Assembly (NCBI GenBank): GCA_035555315.1
Contig: DATMGU010000077.1
Span: 1-35,667, forward strand
From: DATMGU01 sp035555315
GTDB taxonomy: Bacteria; Pseudomonadota; Alphaproteobacteria; ATCC43930; CGMCC-115725
Length of the DNA stretch: 35,667 bases
Direction of reading: 5' to 3'
Shown: positions 17,629 to 27,065 of the stretch, piece by piece
Layout: every line of letters starts with the position of its first letter
Position numbering within the stretch: the first letter of the stretch is position 1
Notes under the pieces: generated by a model
What the model was told of the DNA's origin: nothing
Seen by the model: the letters and a program-made list of their open reading frames with translations, nothing else
Databases searched by the model: none
Program-made: the position numbers and the translations under genes

Positions 17629-17825
17629 GCGTCCCGGCTTTCCCGTGATTGGTCCTGGATCGGTCGAGTGTGCATGATTCCGCTCACCGCCGCGACGGCC
17701 AAGATCGCCGCGGGAGCCGGTCAGGTTAACAATTCAGCAATATGGCCGCAGGTAGATTGGGAAGGTTTCCCCTGCATAGATTCGAGTGGCGGATCAAGAA
17801 CATTGTCGAGATGAACTGACTAAAA

Positions 17826-19382
<1,557 letters not shown>

Positions 19383-21188
19383 CTAGCTGCGCGCCGCCAG
19401 ATAGGCACGCCAGCCGCCATACCGGGTGATGTCTTGGGCGGCGGCGAGTGCCGTGCCCTCGCAGATGAAGCCCTTAACCCGCCTTCCATCGGCCAGTTCC
19501 AGCGTGCCGATGCCGAGCGGCGGCGGGATCTCCGCGACGAACGAGCCGAACGCGGCGAGCGGCATGTCCCAGAGCTCGACCTCGATGGCGGCACCCTCCT
19601 CGGCGCGGGCGAGGCCGGGCTTCGGCGGCGTGGTGCCGGCCAACGCGTAGAGTCGATAGGTGGCGGCCGTCCTGGTGGTCTCTATCAGCCGGGCCTGCCG
19701 GTCGGTCAGCTGGTGGTTGAGCGGCATGCCGCTGAGATGCGCGCCGACCACGGCGAGGCGGATATGGTCCCCGGGGGTAACCGGTGGCGTTGGGGCGACT
19801 GGTGGCGTTGGGGCGGCCGATGGCGGCATGAAGGGCCGGCCCGTGGCACCCAGGGACAGCGCCACCGCCGCTTGCCAGCCCAGGCCGAACCGGGCCAGCG
19901 CCACCTCACCCCAGGCGGGGGCGATCAGCGTGATGCCGAAGGGCAGCCCGTCGCCGCGGAAACCGGCGGGCAGCGCCAGGGCGCTCCAATCCAGCAAATT
20001 GACGAAGTTGGTGTATTTGCCTAGGCGGCTGTTGAGGCGGATAGGGTCGGCCTCGACCTCGGCGATCGACGGATGGAGCGGCGCTGTCGGCACCAGCAGC
20101 GCATCCACGCCGGCGATCAGCGCGTCGGCGGCGCGTTTCAGCTCCGCCAGCCGATAAATCCCGTTGAAGGCATCGGCTGCCGAGAAGCCATCCGCGCGCA
20201 GGATGATCTCACGCACCACCGGGTGGACGTCGTCGGGCCTCGCCCTGGCGAAGGGTTCGATGGCGGCCAGCCGCTCCGCCACCCAAGGCCCGTCATACAA
20301 CAGGGCCGCGACCCGGTCGAACGGCTCGAAATCGAGCGGCACCAGTATGGCGCCGAACCCGACCAGCCGGTCGAGCGCCGCGGCCCATGCGGCCTCGGCC
20401 GCCGTATCGCCGAAGAATTCCGGGGCGGCGGGTACGCCCAGGCGTGGCCGGTCGGGCAGGTGCCGCGCCGCCTGGTCCGACGGTGCCGGGCGCGACAATC
20501 CATCCGCCGCGTCGAAGCCGGCGGCGATCCCGTAGATCGTCGCCGCATCCGCGACAGTGAGGGTCATGATCGAGACGCAATCCAGCGTGCGGCAGGCCGG
20601 CACCACGCCGACACCGCTGAGGGCGCCGCGCGTCGGCTTCAGCCCGACGATGTTGTTGAGCCCGGCGGGCACCCGGCCGGATCCAGCCGTATCGGTGCCG
20701 AGTGCCACGGGGACCAGCCCGCGCGCCACGACCGACGCCGATCCCGAACTGGAACCGCCGCTGATCCGGGCCGGATCGAAGCTGTTCGGCACCGCGCCAT
20801 AGGGCGAGCGCACGCCGACCAGCCCGGTCGCGAACTGGTCCAGATTGGTCTTGCCGATCGGCACGGCGCCGGCCGCCACCAGCCGCCGGACCACGGCCGC
20901 GTCGGCCGATGGCGCATAGGCGAAGGCCGGGCAGGCCGCCGTGGTCGGCAGGCCCGCGACGTCGATATTGTCCTTGACCGCGAAAGGGATGCCGTAGAGC
21001 GGCAGCGACAGAGGATCGCCCGCCGCGCGCAGGGCGAGCAGCCGCTCCGCCAGGTGGGCCGGGTCGATCCGGCTGATCCAGGCCGGATCGACCGCCGGCA
21101 ACGCCGCGAGCAGTTGCGCGAGCAAGTTTTCCGGCGTGGCCCCCGCGCGATATGCCGCCTGCCACTCGCCTAATGTCCAACCGATCAT
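19383..21188 (-). CDS. atzF: Allophanate hydrolase
   Basis: A 601-residue enzyme with the two-part layout of allophanate hydrolase (AtzF/DUR1,2 type), which splits allophanate to CO2 and ammonia. The N-terminal amidase domain (about 1-440) has Lys72 (GIPFAVKDNID), Ser146 (SGGSSSGSASV) and nucleophile Ser170 (GTDTAGSGRVPA). A proline-rich linker with a tandem repeat leads to the C-terminal domain (about 475-601; AVVGAHLSGMPLNHQLTDRQ, FICEGTALAAAQDI), which in characterised enzymes acts in decarboxylation. I chose the ATG at 21188 (MIGWTLGEW); 21218 is an alternative. No urea carboxylase gene is adjacent. It converges directly on the kinase gene, with no gap between the stop codons. Confidence 0.9.
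   Translation of the reverse strand: MIGWTLGEWQAAYRAGATPENLLAQLLAALPAVDPAWISRIDPAHLAERLLALRAAGDPLSLPLYGIPFAVKDNIDVAGLPTTAACPAFAYAPSADAAVVRRLVAAGAVPIGKTNLDQFATGLVGVRSPYGAVPNSFDPARISGGSSSGSASVVARGLVPVALGTDTAGSGRVPAGLNNIVGLKPTRGALSGVGVVPACRTLDCVSIMTLTVADAATIYGIAAGFDAADGLSRPAPSDQAARHLPDRPRLGVPAAPEFFGDTAAEAAWAAALDRLVGFGAILVPLDFEPFDRVAALLYDGPWVAERLAAIEPFARARPDDVHPVVREIILRADGFSAADAFNGIYRLAELKRAADALIAGVDALLVPTAPLHPSIAEVEADPIRLNSRLGKYTNFVNLLDWSALALPAGFRGDGLPFGITLIAPAWGEVALARFGLGWQAAVALSLGATGRPFMPPSAAPTPPVAPTPPVTPGDHIRLAVVGAHLSGMPLNHQLTDRQARLIETTRTAATYRLYALAGTTPPKPGLARAEEGAAIEVELWDMPLAAFGSFVAEIPPPLGIGTLELADGRRVKGFICEGTALAAAQDITRYGGWRAYLAARS
19783..19815. repeat. 18-bp tandem repeat in the linker of allophanate hydrolase
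   Basis: The unit GGTGGCGTTGGGGCG occurs at 19783-19797 and again at 19801-19815 (period 18). On the coding strand it gives PTPPVA followed by PTPPVT, lengthening the proline-rich linker between the amidase and C-terminal domains without breaking the frame. Confidence 0.85.
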
Positions 21189-21243
21189 CTGATTACGCCA
21201 TCCCGTGTCCGGGGGCATTCCAGCAGGTTGCGTGCCACGCCGA

Positions 21244-21717
21244 TTAAGCAGCGTGTTCGGCGATGAAGCGGCTGAAAGCCCGCAGGGTTTCCTCGCTGAC
21301 GTGATGCTCGATCCCCTCGGCATCGATGCGCGCGGTATCGGCACTCACGCCCAGGGCCAGCAGGAAAAATTCGACGGTCTGATGCCGGGCGCGGCTGTCG
21401 CGGGCGACGCGTTTGCCGGCCTCGGTGAGAAACACCCCGCGATAGGGCTTCTGCACCACCAACCCCTCCGCGGTCAGCCGGCGGAACATCTTGGCGACGG
21501 TCGGCTGCGCCACGCCCAGGCGCGAGGCGATATCGACTTGCCGCGCCTCGCCGCCATCCTCGATCAGATCGGCGATCAGCTCGACGTAATCTTCCAGCAG
21601 CGCGTTGCGGCGCGCTTCGCGGGTCCGGCGAAACCCTTCCGAATGCTTGTCCGCATCGGGTAGGGGCACCTCCCGGGGTGGCGATCGACGGATGCTTGGC
21701 AATCGGGGGCTTGGCAC
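21244..21717 (-). CDS. mntR: Manganese-responsive regulator MntR (DtxR family)
   Basis: A 157-residue DtxR-family repressor. The N-terminal winged helix-turn-helix is VDIASRLGVAQPTVAKMFRR (about 61-80), followed by the wing LVVQKPYRGVFLTEAG. The metal-binding/dimerisation part has RHQTVEFFLLALGV and AEGIEHHVSEE (133-143), carrying the Glu and His ligands of MntR; there is no C-terminal SH3 domain, as in proteobacterial MntR. The start is GTG at 21717, with GAGGAA 8 nt upstream. The N-terminal extension of about 30 residues is typical for gram-negative MntR. It is divergent from mntH with two putative MntR boxes between, so Mn2+-dependent repression of mntH is expected. Confidence 0.9.
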   Translation of the reverse strand: MPSPRLPSIRRSPPREVPLPDADKHSEGFRRTREARRNALLEDYVELIADLIEDGGEARQVDIASRLGVAQPTVAKMFRRLTAEGLVVQKPYRGVFLTEAGKRVARDSRARHQTVEFFLLALGVSADTARIDAEGIEHHVSEETLRAFSRFIAEHAA

Positions 21718-21767
21718 GGGGATGGTTCCTCAGTTCGGCTCGGTTGTACCGCAACCGAAGGAACGAT

Positions 21768-21785
21768 TTATAGCATAGGCTTTAA
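21768..21785. promoter_or_regulatory. Putative MntR box 1
   Basis: TTATAGCATAGGCTTTAA is an 18-bp inverted repeat with 6 of 7 arm positions matching. It shares the ATAGC...GGCT core with the known MntR box of E. coli mntH. It lies 51 nt upstream of the mntR GTG in the shared intergenic region and could mediate autoregulation. Confidence 0.55.
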
Positions 21786-21858
21786 TTTTGTTCCATTAGC
21801 ATAAGGTAATGACCGATCGCCGGCCTCGGGGGCAGCGTCGATATGTCCCCGTCTTTGA

Positions 21859-21878
21859 AATATAGCCTATTGTATATT
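21859..21878. promoter_or_regulatory. Putative MntR box 2, mntH side
   Basis: AATATAGCCTATTGTATATT is a 20-bp palindrome with perfect 6-bp outer arms (AATATA/TATATT) and the ATAGCCTAT core shared with box 1 on the opposite strand. It ends 19 nt before the mntH start, where a bound repressor would block transcription. Confidence 0.65.
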
Positions 21879-21897
21879 GATTAGCAGGTGGTGTAAT

Positions 21898-23286
21898 TTG
21901 GCTTTCATGCCGATCTCCTCCTCAGAGTTGAAAGCTCCGCCCTTCGTCGAACGGCAAAGCGCCTGGCGCTTCGCCGGACCCGAAGCCGATCGTCGGCCCA
22001 GCCTGCCGGAGGTTCACGGCAGCATCGCCGTGCCTAAGGGCGGCCTGTGGATACGTCGCCTGCTGGCCTTCGCCGGCCCCGGCTACATGATTTCCGTGGG
22101 CTATATGGATCCGGGCAATTGGGCGACGGATATCGCCGGCGGCTCCCGGTTCGGCTATACGCTGCTGTCGGTGATCGTGCTGGCGAATTTGATGGCGATC
22201 CTGTTGCAGGCGCTGGCGGCGCGGTTGGGTATCGTCACCGGCCGCGATCTGGCGCAGGCCTGCCGCGAGAGCTATTCGCGGCCGGTCAACATCACCCTGT
22301 GGCTGATCTGCGAGGCGGCGATCATCGCCTGCGACCTCGCCGAGGTGATCGGCACGGCGATCGCGCTCAATCTGCTGTTCGGCATTCCGTTGATCGGCGG
22401 CGCGCTGATCACGGCGCTCGATGCCTTCCTCGTCCTGTTGCTGATGAACCGGGGTTTCCGGTTTCTGGAAGCCTTCATCATCGCCTTGCTGGTCGTCATC
22501 GCCGGCTGCTTCGCGGTCGAGATCGCCGTGGCGGCACCGCCGATCGCGGCTGTGCTGGCCGGCCTGGTGCCGTCGCGGCAGATCGTCGCCGATCCGGACA
22601 TGTTGTACGTCGCCATCGGCATCATCGGGGCGACGGTGATGCCGCATAACCTCTATCTGCATTCCTCGATCGTCCAGACGCGCGCGATCGAGCCGACCGA
22701 TGAGGGCCGGCGGCAAGCGATCCGCTGGGCCACGACGGACAGCACCATCGCGTTGATGCTGGCGGTATTCGTCAACGCGGCCATTCTGATCGTCGCCGCC
22801 GCGGCCTTCAACCAAAGCGGTCACGCGGATGTCGCGGAGATCGGCCAGGCCTATGAGCTGCTATCGCCGCTGCTCGGCCTGGGCATCGCCTCGACCCTGT
22901 TCGCGGTGGCGCTGCTCGCCTCGGGGTTGAATTCCACGGTGACCGCGACCCTGGCGGGACAGATCGTCATGGAGGGGTTTCTGCGGCTGCGCATCCCGAA
23001 CTGGGCGCGCCGCCTGCTGACCCGCGGCCTCGCCATCATTCCCGTGGTGGTGGTCACCGCGCTCTATGGCGAAAAGGGCACGGCCGATCTCTTGGTGCTG
23101 AGCCAGGTCATCCTGTCGATGCAACTGCCCTTCGCCGTCATCCCGCTGGTGCTGTTCGTTTCCGACCGGCGCAAGATGGGGCGGTTCGTCGTGCCGCGTT
23201 CGGTCGCCGCCCTGTCCTGGGTCGTCTCCGGGATCATTCTGCTGCTCAACATCAAGCTGCTGTACGACACCGTGATGAGAAGCTGA
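21898..23286 (+). CDS. mntH: Nramp-family Mn2+/H+ symporter MntH
   Basis: A 462-residue inner-membrane transporter with 11 predicted membrane segments. Helix 1 carries the Nramp metal-binding motif DPGNW (VGYMDPGNWATD), and helix 6 has the second one, MPHNLYLHS (TVMPHNLYLHSSI). It imports Mn2+ (and some Fe2+) with protons. I place the start at TTG 21898 because AGGTGG lies 6 nt upstream; the ATG at 21907 is 15 nt from that site. Regulation by the divergent MntR through the box at 21859 is likely. A periplasmic binding protein gene begins only 4 nt after its stop, so the two are probably co-transcribed. Confidence 0.95.
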   Translation: MAFMPISSSELKAPPFVERQSAWRFAGPEADRRPSLPEVHGSIAVPKGGLWIRRLLAFAGPGYMISVGYMDPGNWATDIAGGSRFGYTLLSVIVLANLMAILLQALAARLGIVTGRDLAQACRESYSRPVNITLWLICEAAIIACDLAEVIGTAIALNLLFGIPLIGGALITALDAFLVLLLMNRGFRFLEAFIIALLVVIAGCFAVEIAVAAPPIAAVLAGLVPSRQIVADPDMLYVAIGIIGATVMPHNLYLHSSIVQTRAIEPTDEGRRQAIRWATTDSTIALMLAVFVNAAILIVAAAAFNQSGHADVAEIGQAYELLSPLLGLGIASTLFAVALLASGLNSTVTATLAGQIVMEGFLRLRIPNWARRLLTRGLAIIPVVVVTALYGEKGTADLLVLSQVILSMQLPFAVIPLVLFVSDRRKMGRFVVPRSVAALSWVVSGIILLLNIKLLYDTVMRS

Positions 23287-23290
23287 CGCG

Positions 23291-24076
23291 ATGAAGGCCG
23301 GCTCCCGAGGCCTCGCGCTTGGATGTTTCGCGCTTGGATGTTTCGCGCTGCTCATGACGCGTCCGGCCTGGGCTGAAACCGTGAAGGTGCTGACCGCGGG
23401 GGCGTTCAAGCAGGTCGTCGTGGCGCTGGTGCCGTCCTTCGAAGCGGCGCGGCCGGGCGACCACATCGTCGTCGATAACGACACGGTGGGCGCGCTCGTT
23501 CGCCGCGTCGATGGTAGGGAGACCTTCGATCTGCTGGTGCTGAGCCCGGCGGCGATCGAGGAACTCACCGGTCGCGGACGGCTCGTACCGGGCAGCCGGA
23601 TCGACCTCGCCCGGGTCGGGATCGGCGTCGCGGTCAAGGCCGGAGCGCCGGTCCCTGATATCGGCACGGCGGCTTCGTTCACGAAAACCCTGCTGGCGGC
23701 ACCGTCGATCGCCTATCTGGACCCCGCCGCCGGCGGATCGAGCGGCATCTATGTGGCGCAGATGCTGGGCCGGCTGGGTATCGCCGAGGCGGTCGCCCCC
23801 AAGACGGTGCTGGTGCCCGGCGGGCTGGTCGCCCAGCAGGTGGCCAATGGCACGGCAGCACTCGGCATCCATCAGATCAGCGAGTTGCTGCCGGTGCCGG
23901 GCATCACCTATGTGGGGCCGCTGCCGGCGGAACTCCAAAGCTACACGGCCTATGCCGGCGCCGTCGCCAGCAAAGCCGCCGATCCCGCCGCGGCCTCGGC
24001 CTTCCTGGTCTTCCTCGCCGGATCGGAGGGTATCCGGGTCATGCACGAGAAGGGCATGGAGCCGGCCGGCCGGTGA
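23291..24076 (+). CDS. Orphan periplasmic substrate-binding protein (ModA-like, SBP_bac_11)
   Basis: A 261-residue exported binding protein. The signal peptide (about 1-28, ending RPAWA) contains a duplicated LGCFA segment. The mature part starts VKVLTAGAFKQVVVALVPSF and continues with DLLVLSPAAIEELTGRGRL and AYLDPAAGGSSGIYVAQML, the pattern of ModA-like molybdate or small-anion binding proteins. No permease or ATPase gene accompanies it. The start lies 4 nt after mntH, which suggests co-expression with manganese uptake. The ligand is unknown; other homologues of this type are annotated only as extracellular solute-binding proteins. Confidence 0.82.
   Translation: MKAGSRGLALGCFALGCFALLMTRPAWAETVKVLTAGAFKQVVVALVPSFEAARPGDHIVVDNDTVGALVRRVDGRETFDLLVLSPAAIEELTGRGRLVPGSRIDLARVGIGVAVKAGAPVPDIGTAASFTKTLLAAPSIAYLDPAAGGSSGIYVAQMLGRLGIAEAVAPKTVLVPGGLVAQQVANGTAALGIHQISELLPVPGITYVGPLPAELQSYTAYAGAVASKAADPAAASAFLVFLAGSEGIRVMHEKGMEPAGR
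23313..23349. repeat. 15-bp tandem repeat (2.5 copies) in a signal peptide
   Basis: TCGCGCTTGGATGTT occurs at 23313-23327 and 23328-23342, with a partial third copy after it. In frame this doubles ALGCF in the hydrophobic core of the binding protein's signal peptide, lengthening it by five residues without a frameshift. Confidence 0.85.
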
Positions 24077-24163
24077 GGCGCCGGCGTTAGCGGCGAATTA
24101 TTGTGTCTGACGATCGTGACCGAGCCTACCCGACCTCGATGCGAGGGGCGACCTTCTGCCTGA

Positions 24164-24176
24164 TGTATGATATACA
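24164..24176. promoter_or_regulatory. Palindrome upstream of the toxin-antitoxin pair
   Basis: TGTATGATATACA has perfect 5-bp arms (TGTAT/ATACA). It lies 31 nt before the antitoxin ATG. VapB/AbrB-type antitoxins commonly bind such TGTAT...ATACA palindromes to autoregulate; binding here is inference. Confidence 0.5.
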
Positions 24177-24181
24177 AATGA

Positions 24182-24197
24182 ACTGTGTATCTACAGT
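24182..24197. promoter_or_regulatory. Second palindrome upstream of the toxin-antitoxin pair
   Basis: ACTGTGTATCTACAGT has perfect 5-bp arms (ACTGT/ACAGT) and starts 5 nt after the previous palindrome. Two closely spaced operators are usual for autoregulated toxin-antitoxin operons. It precedes the ribosome site of the antitoxin. Confidence 0.45.
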
Positions 24198-24207
24198 GGG
24201 TGGAAGC

Positions 24208-24438
24208 ATGCAGGTCGCAAAATGGGGAAATAGCCTCGCGGTCCGGCTGCCGGCCGCGGTCGTGAAGGCACTCGACCTCAAAGAGGGGGACGACATCGAG
24301 ATCCGTATCGCCGGTTCTCGGGAATTCGAGCTCGGCCGGGATCGCAGCCGCGAGGAGGCGTTGAGCCAGATCCGCAAGCTGCGCCGCCCCCTGCCGCCCG
24401 GCTTCACGTTCGACCGGGAGGAGGAGCATGAGCGATAA
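24208..24438 (+). CDS. AbrB/MazE-type antitoxin
   Basis: A 76-residue antitoxin. The N-terminal swapped-hairpin AbrB domain is typical: MQVAKWGNSLAVRLPAAVVK followed by LDLKEGDDIEIRI (residues 1-40). The basic/acidic C-terminal tail (about 45-76, ending FDREEEHER) should wrap and inhibit the toxin. The ATG at 24208 has GGTGGAAG upstream. It overlaps the PIN toxin gene by 11 nt, the usual coupled arrangement with the antitoxin first. The two palindromes upstream are the likely autoregulatory operator. Confidence 0.88.
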   Translation: MQVAKWGNSLAVRLPAAVVKALDLKEGDDIEIRIAGSREFELGRDRSREEALSQIRKLRRPLPPGFTFDREEEHER

Positions 24439-24853
24439 GGCGTTCTTCGATACGAACGTCGTGCTCTACGCCTTCGCGCAGGACGATCCCCGCATGGGCA
24501 GCGCGGAACTGTTGCTGGCAGCCGGTGGCGTGATCAGTGTCCAGGTGTTGAACGAGTTCTGCGCCGTCGCCCGGCGCAAGCTCGGCATGTCTTGGGACGA
24601 GGTTTTAAAAGGCCTCGCCGCCATTCGTGCCCTCTGTCGCGAGACTGTGCCGATAACCATCGATATGCATGACGCGGCGGTGACGATCGCCCAGCGATAT
24701 GGCTACGTCATCTATGAAGCGCAGATCATCGCCGCCGCGCTCAAGAGCGGTTGCGCGATCCTCTATACCGAGGACATGCGCCACGGACAGGTCATTGACG
24801 GCCTCACGATCCGGAATCCGTTCGGTGAGCTGGCGCCGAAATCGGCATCGTGA
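24428..24853 (+). CDS. PIN-domain ribonuclease toxin (VapC-like)
   Basis: A 141-residue PIN-domain protein, probably a VapC-like endoribonuclease neutralised by the antitoxin encoded upstream. Acidic active-site candidates are Asp8 (FFDTNVVLYAF), Glu43 (VLNEFCAVARRKL), Glu97 (YVIYEAQIIAAALKSG) and Asp116 (ILYTEDMRHG). In most close relatives position 97 is Asp (YDAxIxAAA), so Glu here is a conservative change at a metal-binding site; activity may be retained or altered. RNA target unknown. Converges on the Kup gene 10 nt away. Confidence 0.88.
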   Translation: MSDKAFFDTNVVLYAFAQDDPRMGSAELLLAAGGVISVQVLNEFCAVARRKLGMSWDEVLKGLAAIRALCRETVPITIDMHDAAVTIAQRYGYVIYEAQIIAAALKSGCAILYTEDMRHGQVIDGLTIRNPFGELAPKSAS

Positions 24854-24862
24854 CGGGAGCGA

Positions 24863-26821
24863 TCAAATGTCGATCTGCAGCCCGACTTCCATGACCTGGG
24901 GGGGCGGCAGGCGCAGATAGTCGGAGAGGTGCAGCGCGTTGCGGCTCATAAAGTGGAAGACGAGCCAGACGGGCGTCGACAGGATGGGCCGCTCGATCCG
25001 GCGGATCAGCATCTCGCGGGGCACGTAATAATTGACGTAGCCACAGAAATTCATGCCGAGCTGCGCGCAGGCTTGCATCGCGGCCGGCACGTCGACGGTT
25101 TCCATGAAGCCGATGCGCACGAACACCCGATGAAACCCATGTCCCAGATCCTTGATTTCCAACCGATCGCCCGGCGGCACGATCGGTCGCGCCGTGGGCT
25201 CGACGGTCAACAGGATGACGTTTTCATGGAGCACACGGTTATGGGCCACGTGGGTCAGCAGGAAGGGCGAGGTGGTATCGGAAGCTCGGGCCAGGAACAC
25301 CCCGCATCCGGGAATGCGCGTGGCGACGCGGTCGTCGATGGTGGCGATGAAATCGCTGAGCGGCAGGCCGTTCTCCTGCAGGCGCCGCTGCACCGCGACC
25401 GAGCCGCGATTCCAGGCGGCCATCAGGAAGACGATCCCGCCGCCGACCGCCAGCGGCAGCCAGCCGCCTTCGAGGATCTTGAGGCTATTGGCGGCGAGGA
25501 AGGTGGCGTCGATCGCGGCGAACGGGACGATGACGGAGAGGGCGGCCGGCAGCGACCAGCGCCACCGGTCGACCAGCACGCGGAACAGCAGGATGGTGGT
25601 GATCAGCATGGTGCCCGACACGGCGATGCCATATGCCGATGCCAGGTGGTCGGAGCTGCGAAATGTCAGCACGATCAGGAGGGTGCCGATCATCAAGGCC
25701 CAGTTCACCGTGCCGATATAGATCTGTCCGGCCTCCTGGCGGGAGGTCTGCTTGACCGCCAGCCGGGGGCATAGCCGCATTTGAATGGCCTGCCGGGTCA
25801 TCGAGAAGGCGCCGCTGATGAGCGCCTGGCTGGCGATGATCGTGGCCGCCGCGGCCAAGGCGACCAGGGGCAGGGACGCCCAGGCGGGCGCCAGTTTATA
25901 GAAGGGGTTGTCGGCGGCATCGGGATGCGCCAGTACCAAGGCACCTTGCCCGAAATAGCACAGCAGCAAGGCCGGCAGCACGATGCCGAACCATGCTCGG
26001 CGGATGGCCGGGGCGCCGACATGGCCCATATCGGCGTAAAGCGCCTCCGCCCCCGTCAGCGCCAGAAACACGCTGCCGAAGACACCGAAGCTGACCATCG
26101 GGTCCGCCGCCAGAAAGCGCGCGGCGTGGCGGGGATCGATCGCCAGCAGAATACCGGGGGACTGGGCGATGCCGTGAATCCCCAGCAGGCCGATCGCGAC
26201 GAACCACAGGATCATCACCGGGCCGAAAAACTGGCCGATCCGGCCTGTGCCGCGTGACTGAATGAGGAACAGCCCGACCAGGATGGCGCAGGTCAGCGGC
26301 ACGATCCACTGCTCCAGCCCCGGCGTCGCGACCTTCAACCCCTCCATCGCCGACAGCACGGAGATCGCCGGCGTGATGAGGCCGTCGCCATAGAGCAGGG
26401 CGGCGCCCAGCATGCCCAGGAACATCAGAAAGGGAATTCCGCCGCCGAGCGGCCGCCGCGCGGGGATGACGAGCGACAGCAGGGCCAGGATGCCGCCTTC
26501 GCCTTCGTTATCGGCGCGCAGCACAAGGACGACGTATTTGAGCGCCACGATGATGATCAGCGCCCAGACGATCAGGCTGACGATGCCCATCACCGCGAGC
26601 GGCCGCACGACGGCTTCGCCGGTCGCCTGCAGGGCCACTTGAAAGGCGTAGAGCGGCGAGGTGCCGATATCGCCGTAGACGACGCCCAGCGCGGTGATGG
26701 TCAGGACCCACCACGGCCTGTTATGCGCATCCGGCACCGGCCTGACCACCGGGTGCGCCGCGTCGATAGTCTGGCCCCGGCCGGCGGGCTGTCGCGACGG
26801 CGCAGGCTTCGCTATGCCCAA
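24863..26821 (-). CDS. kup: Potassium uptake protein Kup (KUP/HAK/KT family)
   Basis: A 652-residue K+/H+ symporter of full family length. The signature GVVYGDIGTSPLYA is at residues 46-59; about 12 membrane helices follow to around residue 460, then a hydrophilic cytoplasmic C-terminal domain (THVAHNRVLHENVILLTVE, NFCGYVNYYVPRE). The start is TTG at 26821, supported by GGAAGG 7 nt upstream; no ATG occurs before the first helix. It is monocistronic and converges on the toxin gene. The 244 nt between it and hmgA show no clear regulatory element. Kup proteins serve constitutive K+ uptake, often at low pH. Confidence 0.95.
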   Translation of the reverse strand: MGIAKPAPSRQPAGRGQTIDAAHPVVRPVPDAHNRPWWVLTITALGVVYGDIGTSPLYAFQVALQATGEAVVRPLAVMGIVSLIVWALIIIVALKYVVLVLRADNEGEGGILALLSLVIPARRPLGGGIPFLMFLGMLGAALLYGDGLITPAISVLSAMEGLKVATPGLEQWIVPLTCAILVGLFLIQSRGTGRIGQFFGPVMILWFVAIGLLGIHGIAQSPGILLAIDPRHAARFLAADPMVSFGVFGSVFLALTGAEALYADMGHVGAPAIRRAWFGIVLPALLLCYFGQGALVLAHPDAADNPFYKLAPAWASLPLVALAAAATIIASQALISGAFSMTRQAIQMRLCPRLAVKQTSRQEAGQIYIGTVNWALMIGTLLIVLTFRSSDHLASAYGIAVSGTMLITTILLFRVLVDRWRWSLPAALSVIVPFAAIDATFLAANSLKILEGGWLPLAVGGGIVFLMAAWNRGSVAVQRRLQENGLPLSDFIATIDDRVATRIPGCGVFLARASDTTSPFLLTHVAHNRVLHENVILLTVEPTARPIVPPGDRLEIKDLGHGFHRVFVRIGFMETVDVPAAMQACAQLGMNFCGYVNYYVPREMLIRRIERPILSTPVWLVFHFMSRNALHLSDYLRLPPPQVMEVGLQIDI

Positions 26822-27065
26822 GTGATTACCTTCCAGAGGGAGAGACGGTCGGGATGGCGGCGCGATCCATGTCGCTTGGGGAAATTCCAGTGGCGGCAGT
26901 CTCCCATCAAACCGAGGGGGATTGTCAACCGCACCATCATGGTGATCGGTCTGCCATGGGGGTCCTGCCGGCTATAGGGAGATCGCCTTTCGCGGCCGAT
27001 CTCGCGCTATCGAACCACCTCGCTCGCTCGGGGTTTTTCCGGATCTTCCTCGAGAAACCCGCGGA

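Noticed and set aside
20073..21173. 366-codon open frame on the plus strand
   Set aside because: Antisense to the amidase domain of allophanate hydrolase; no recognisable domain.
24854..24862. Terminator between the convergent PIN toxin and kup genes
   Set aside because: Only nine bases separate the genes and no inverted repeat is visible there.
26822..27065. Riboswitch or small gene between kup and hmgA
   Set aside because: No conserved pairing pattern, ribosome site or coherent frame could be supported in these 244 nt.
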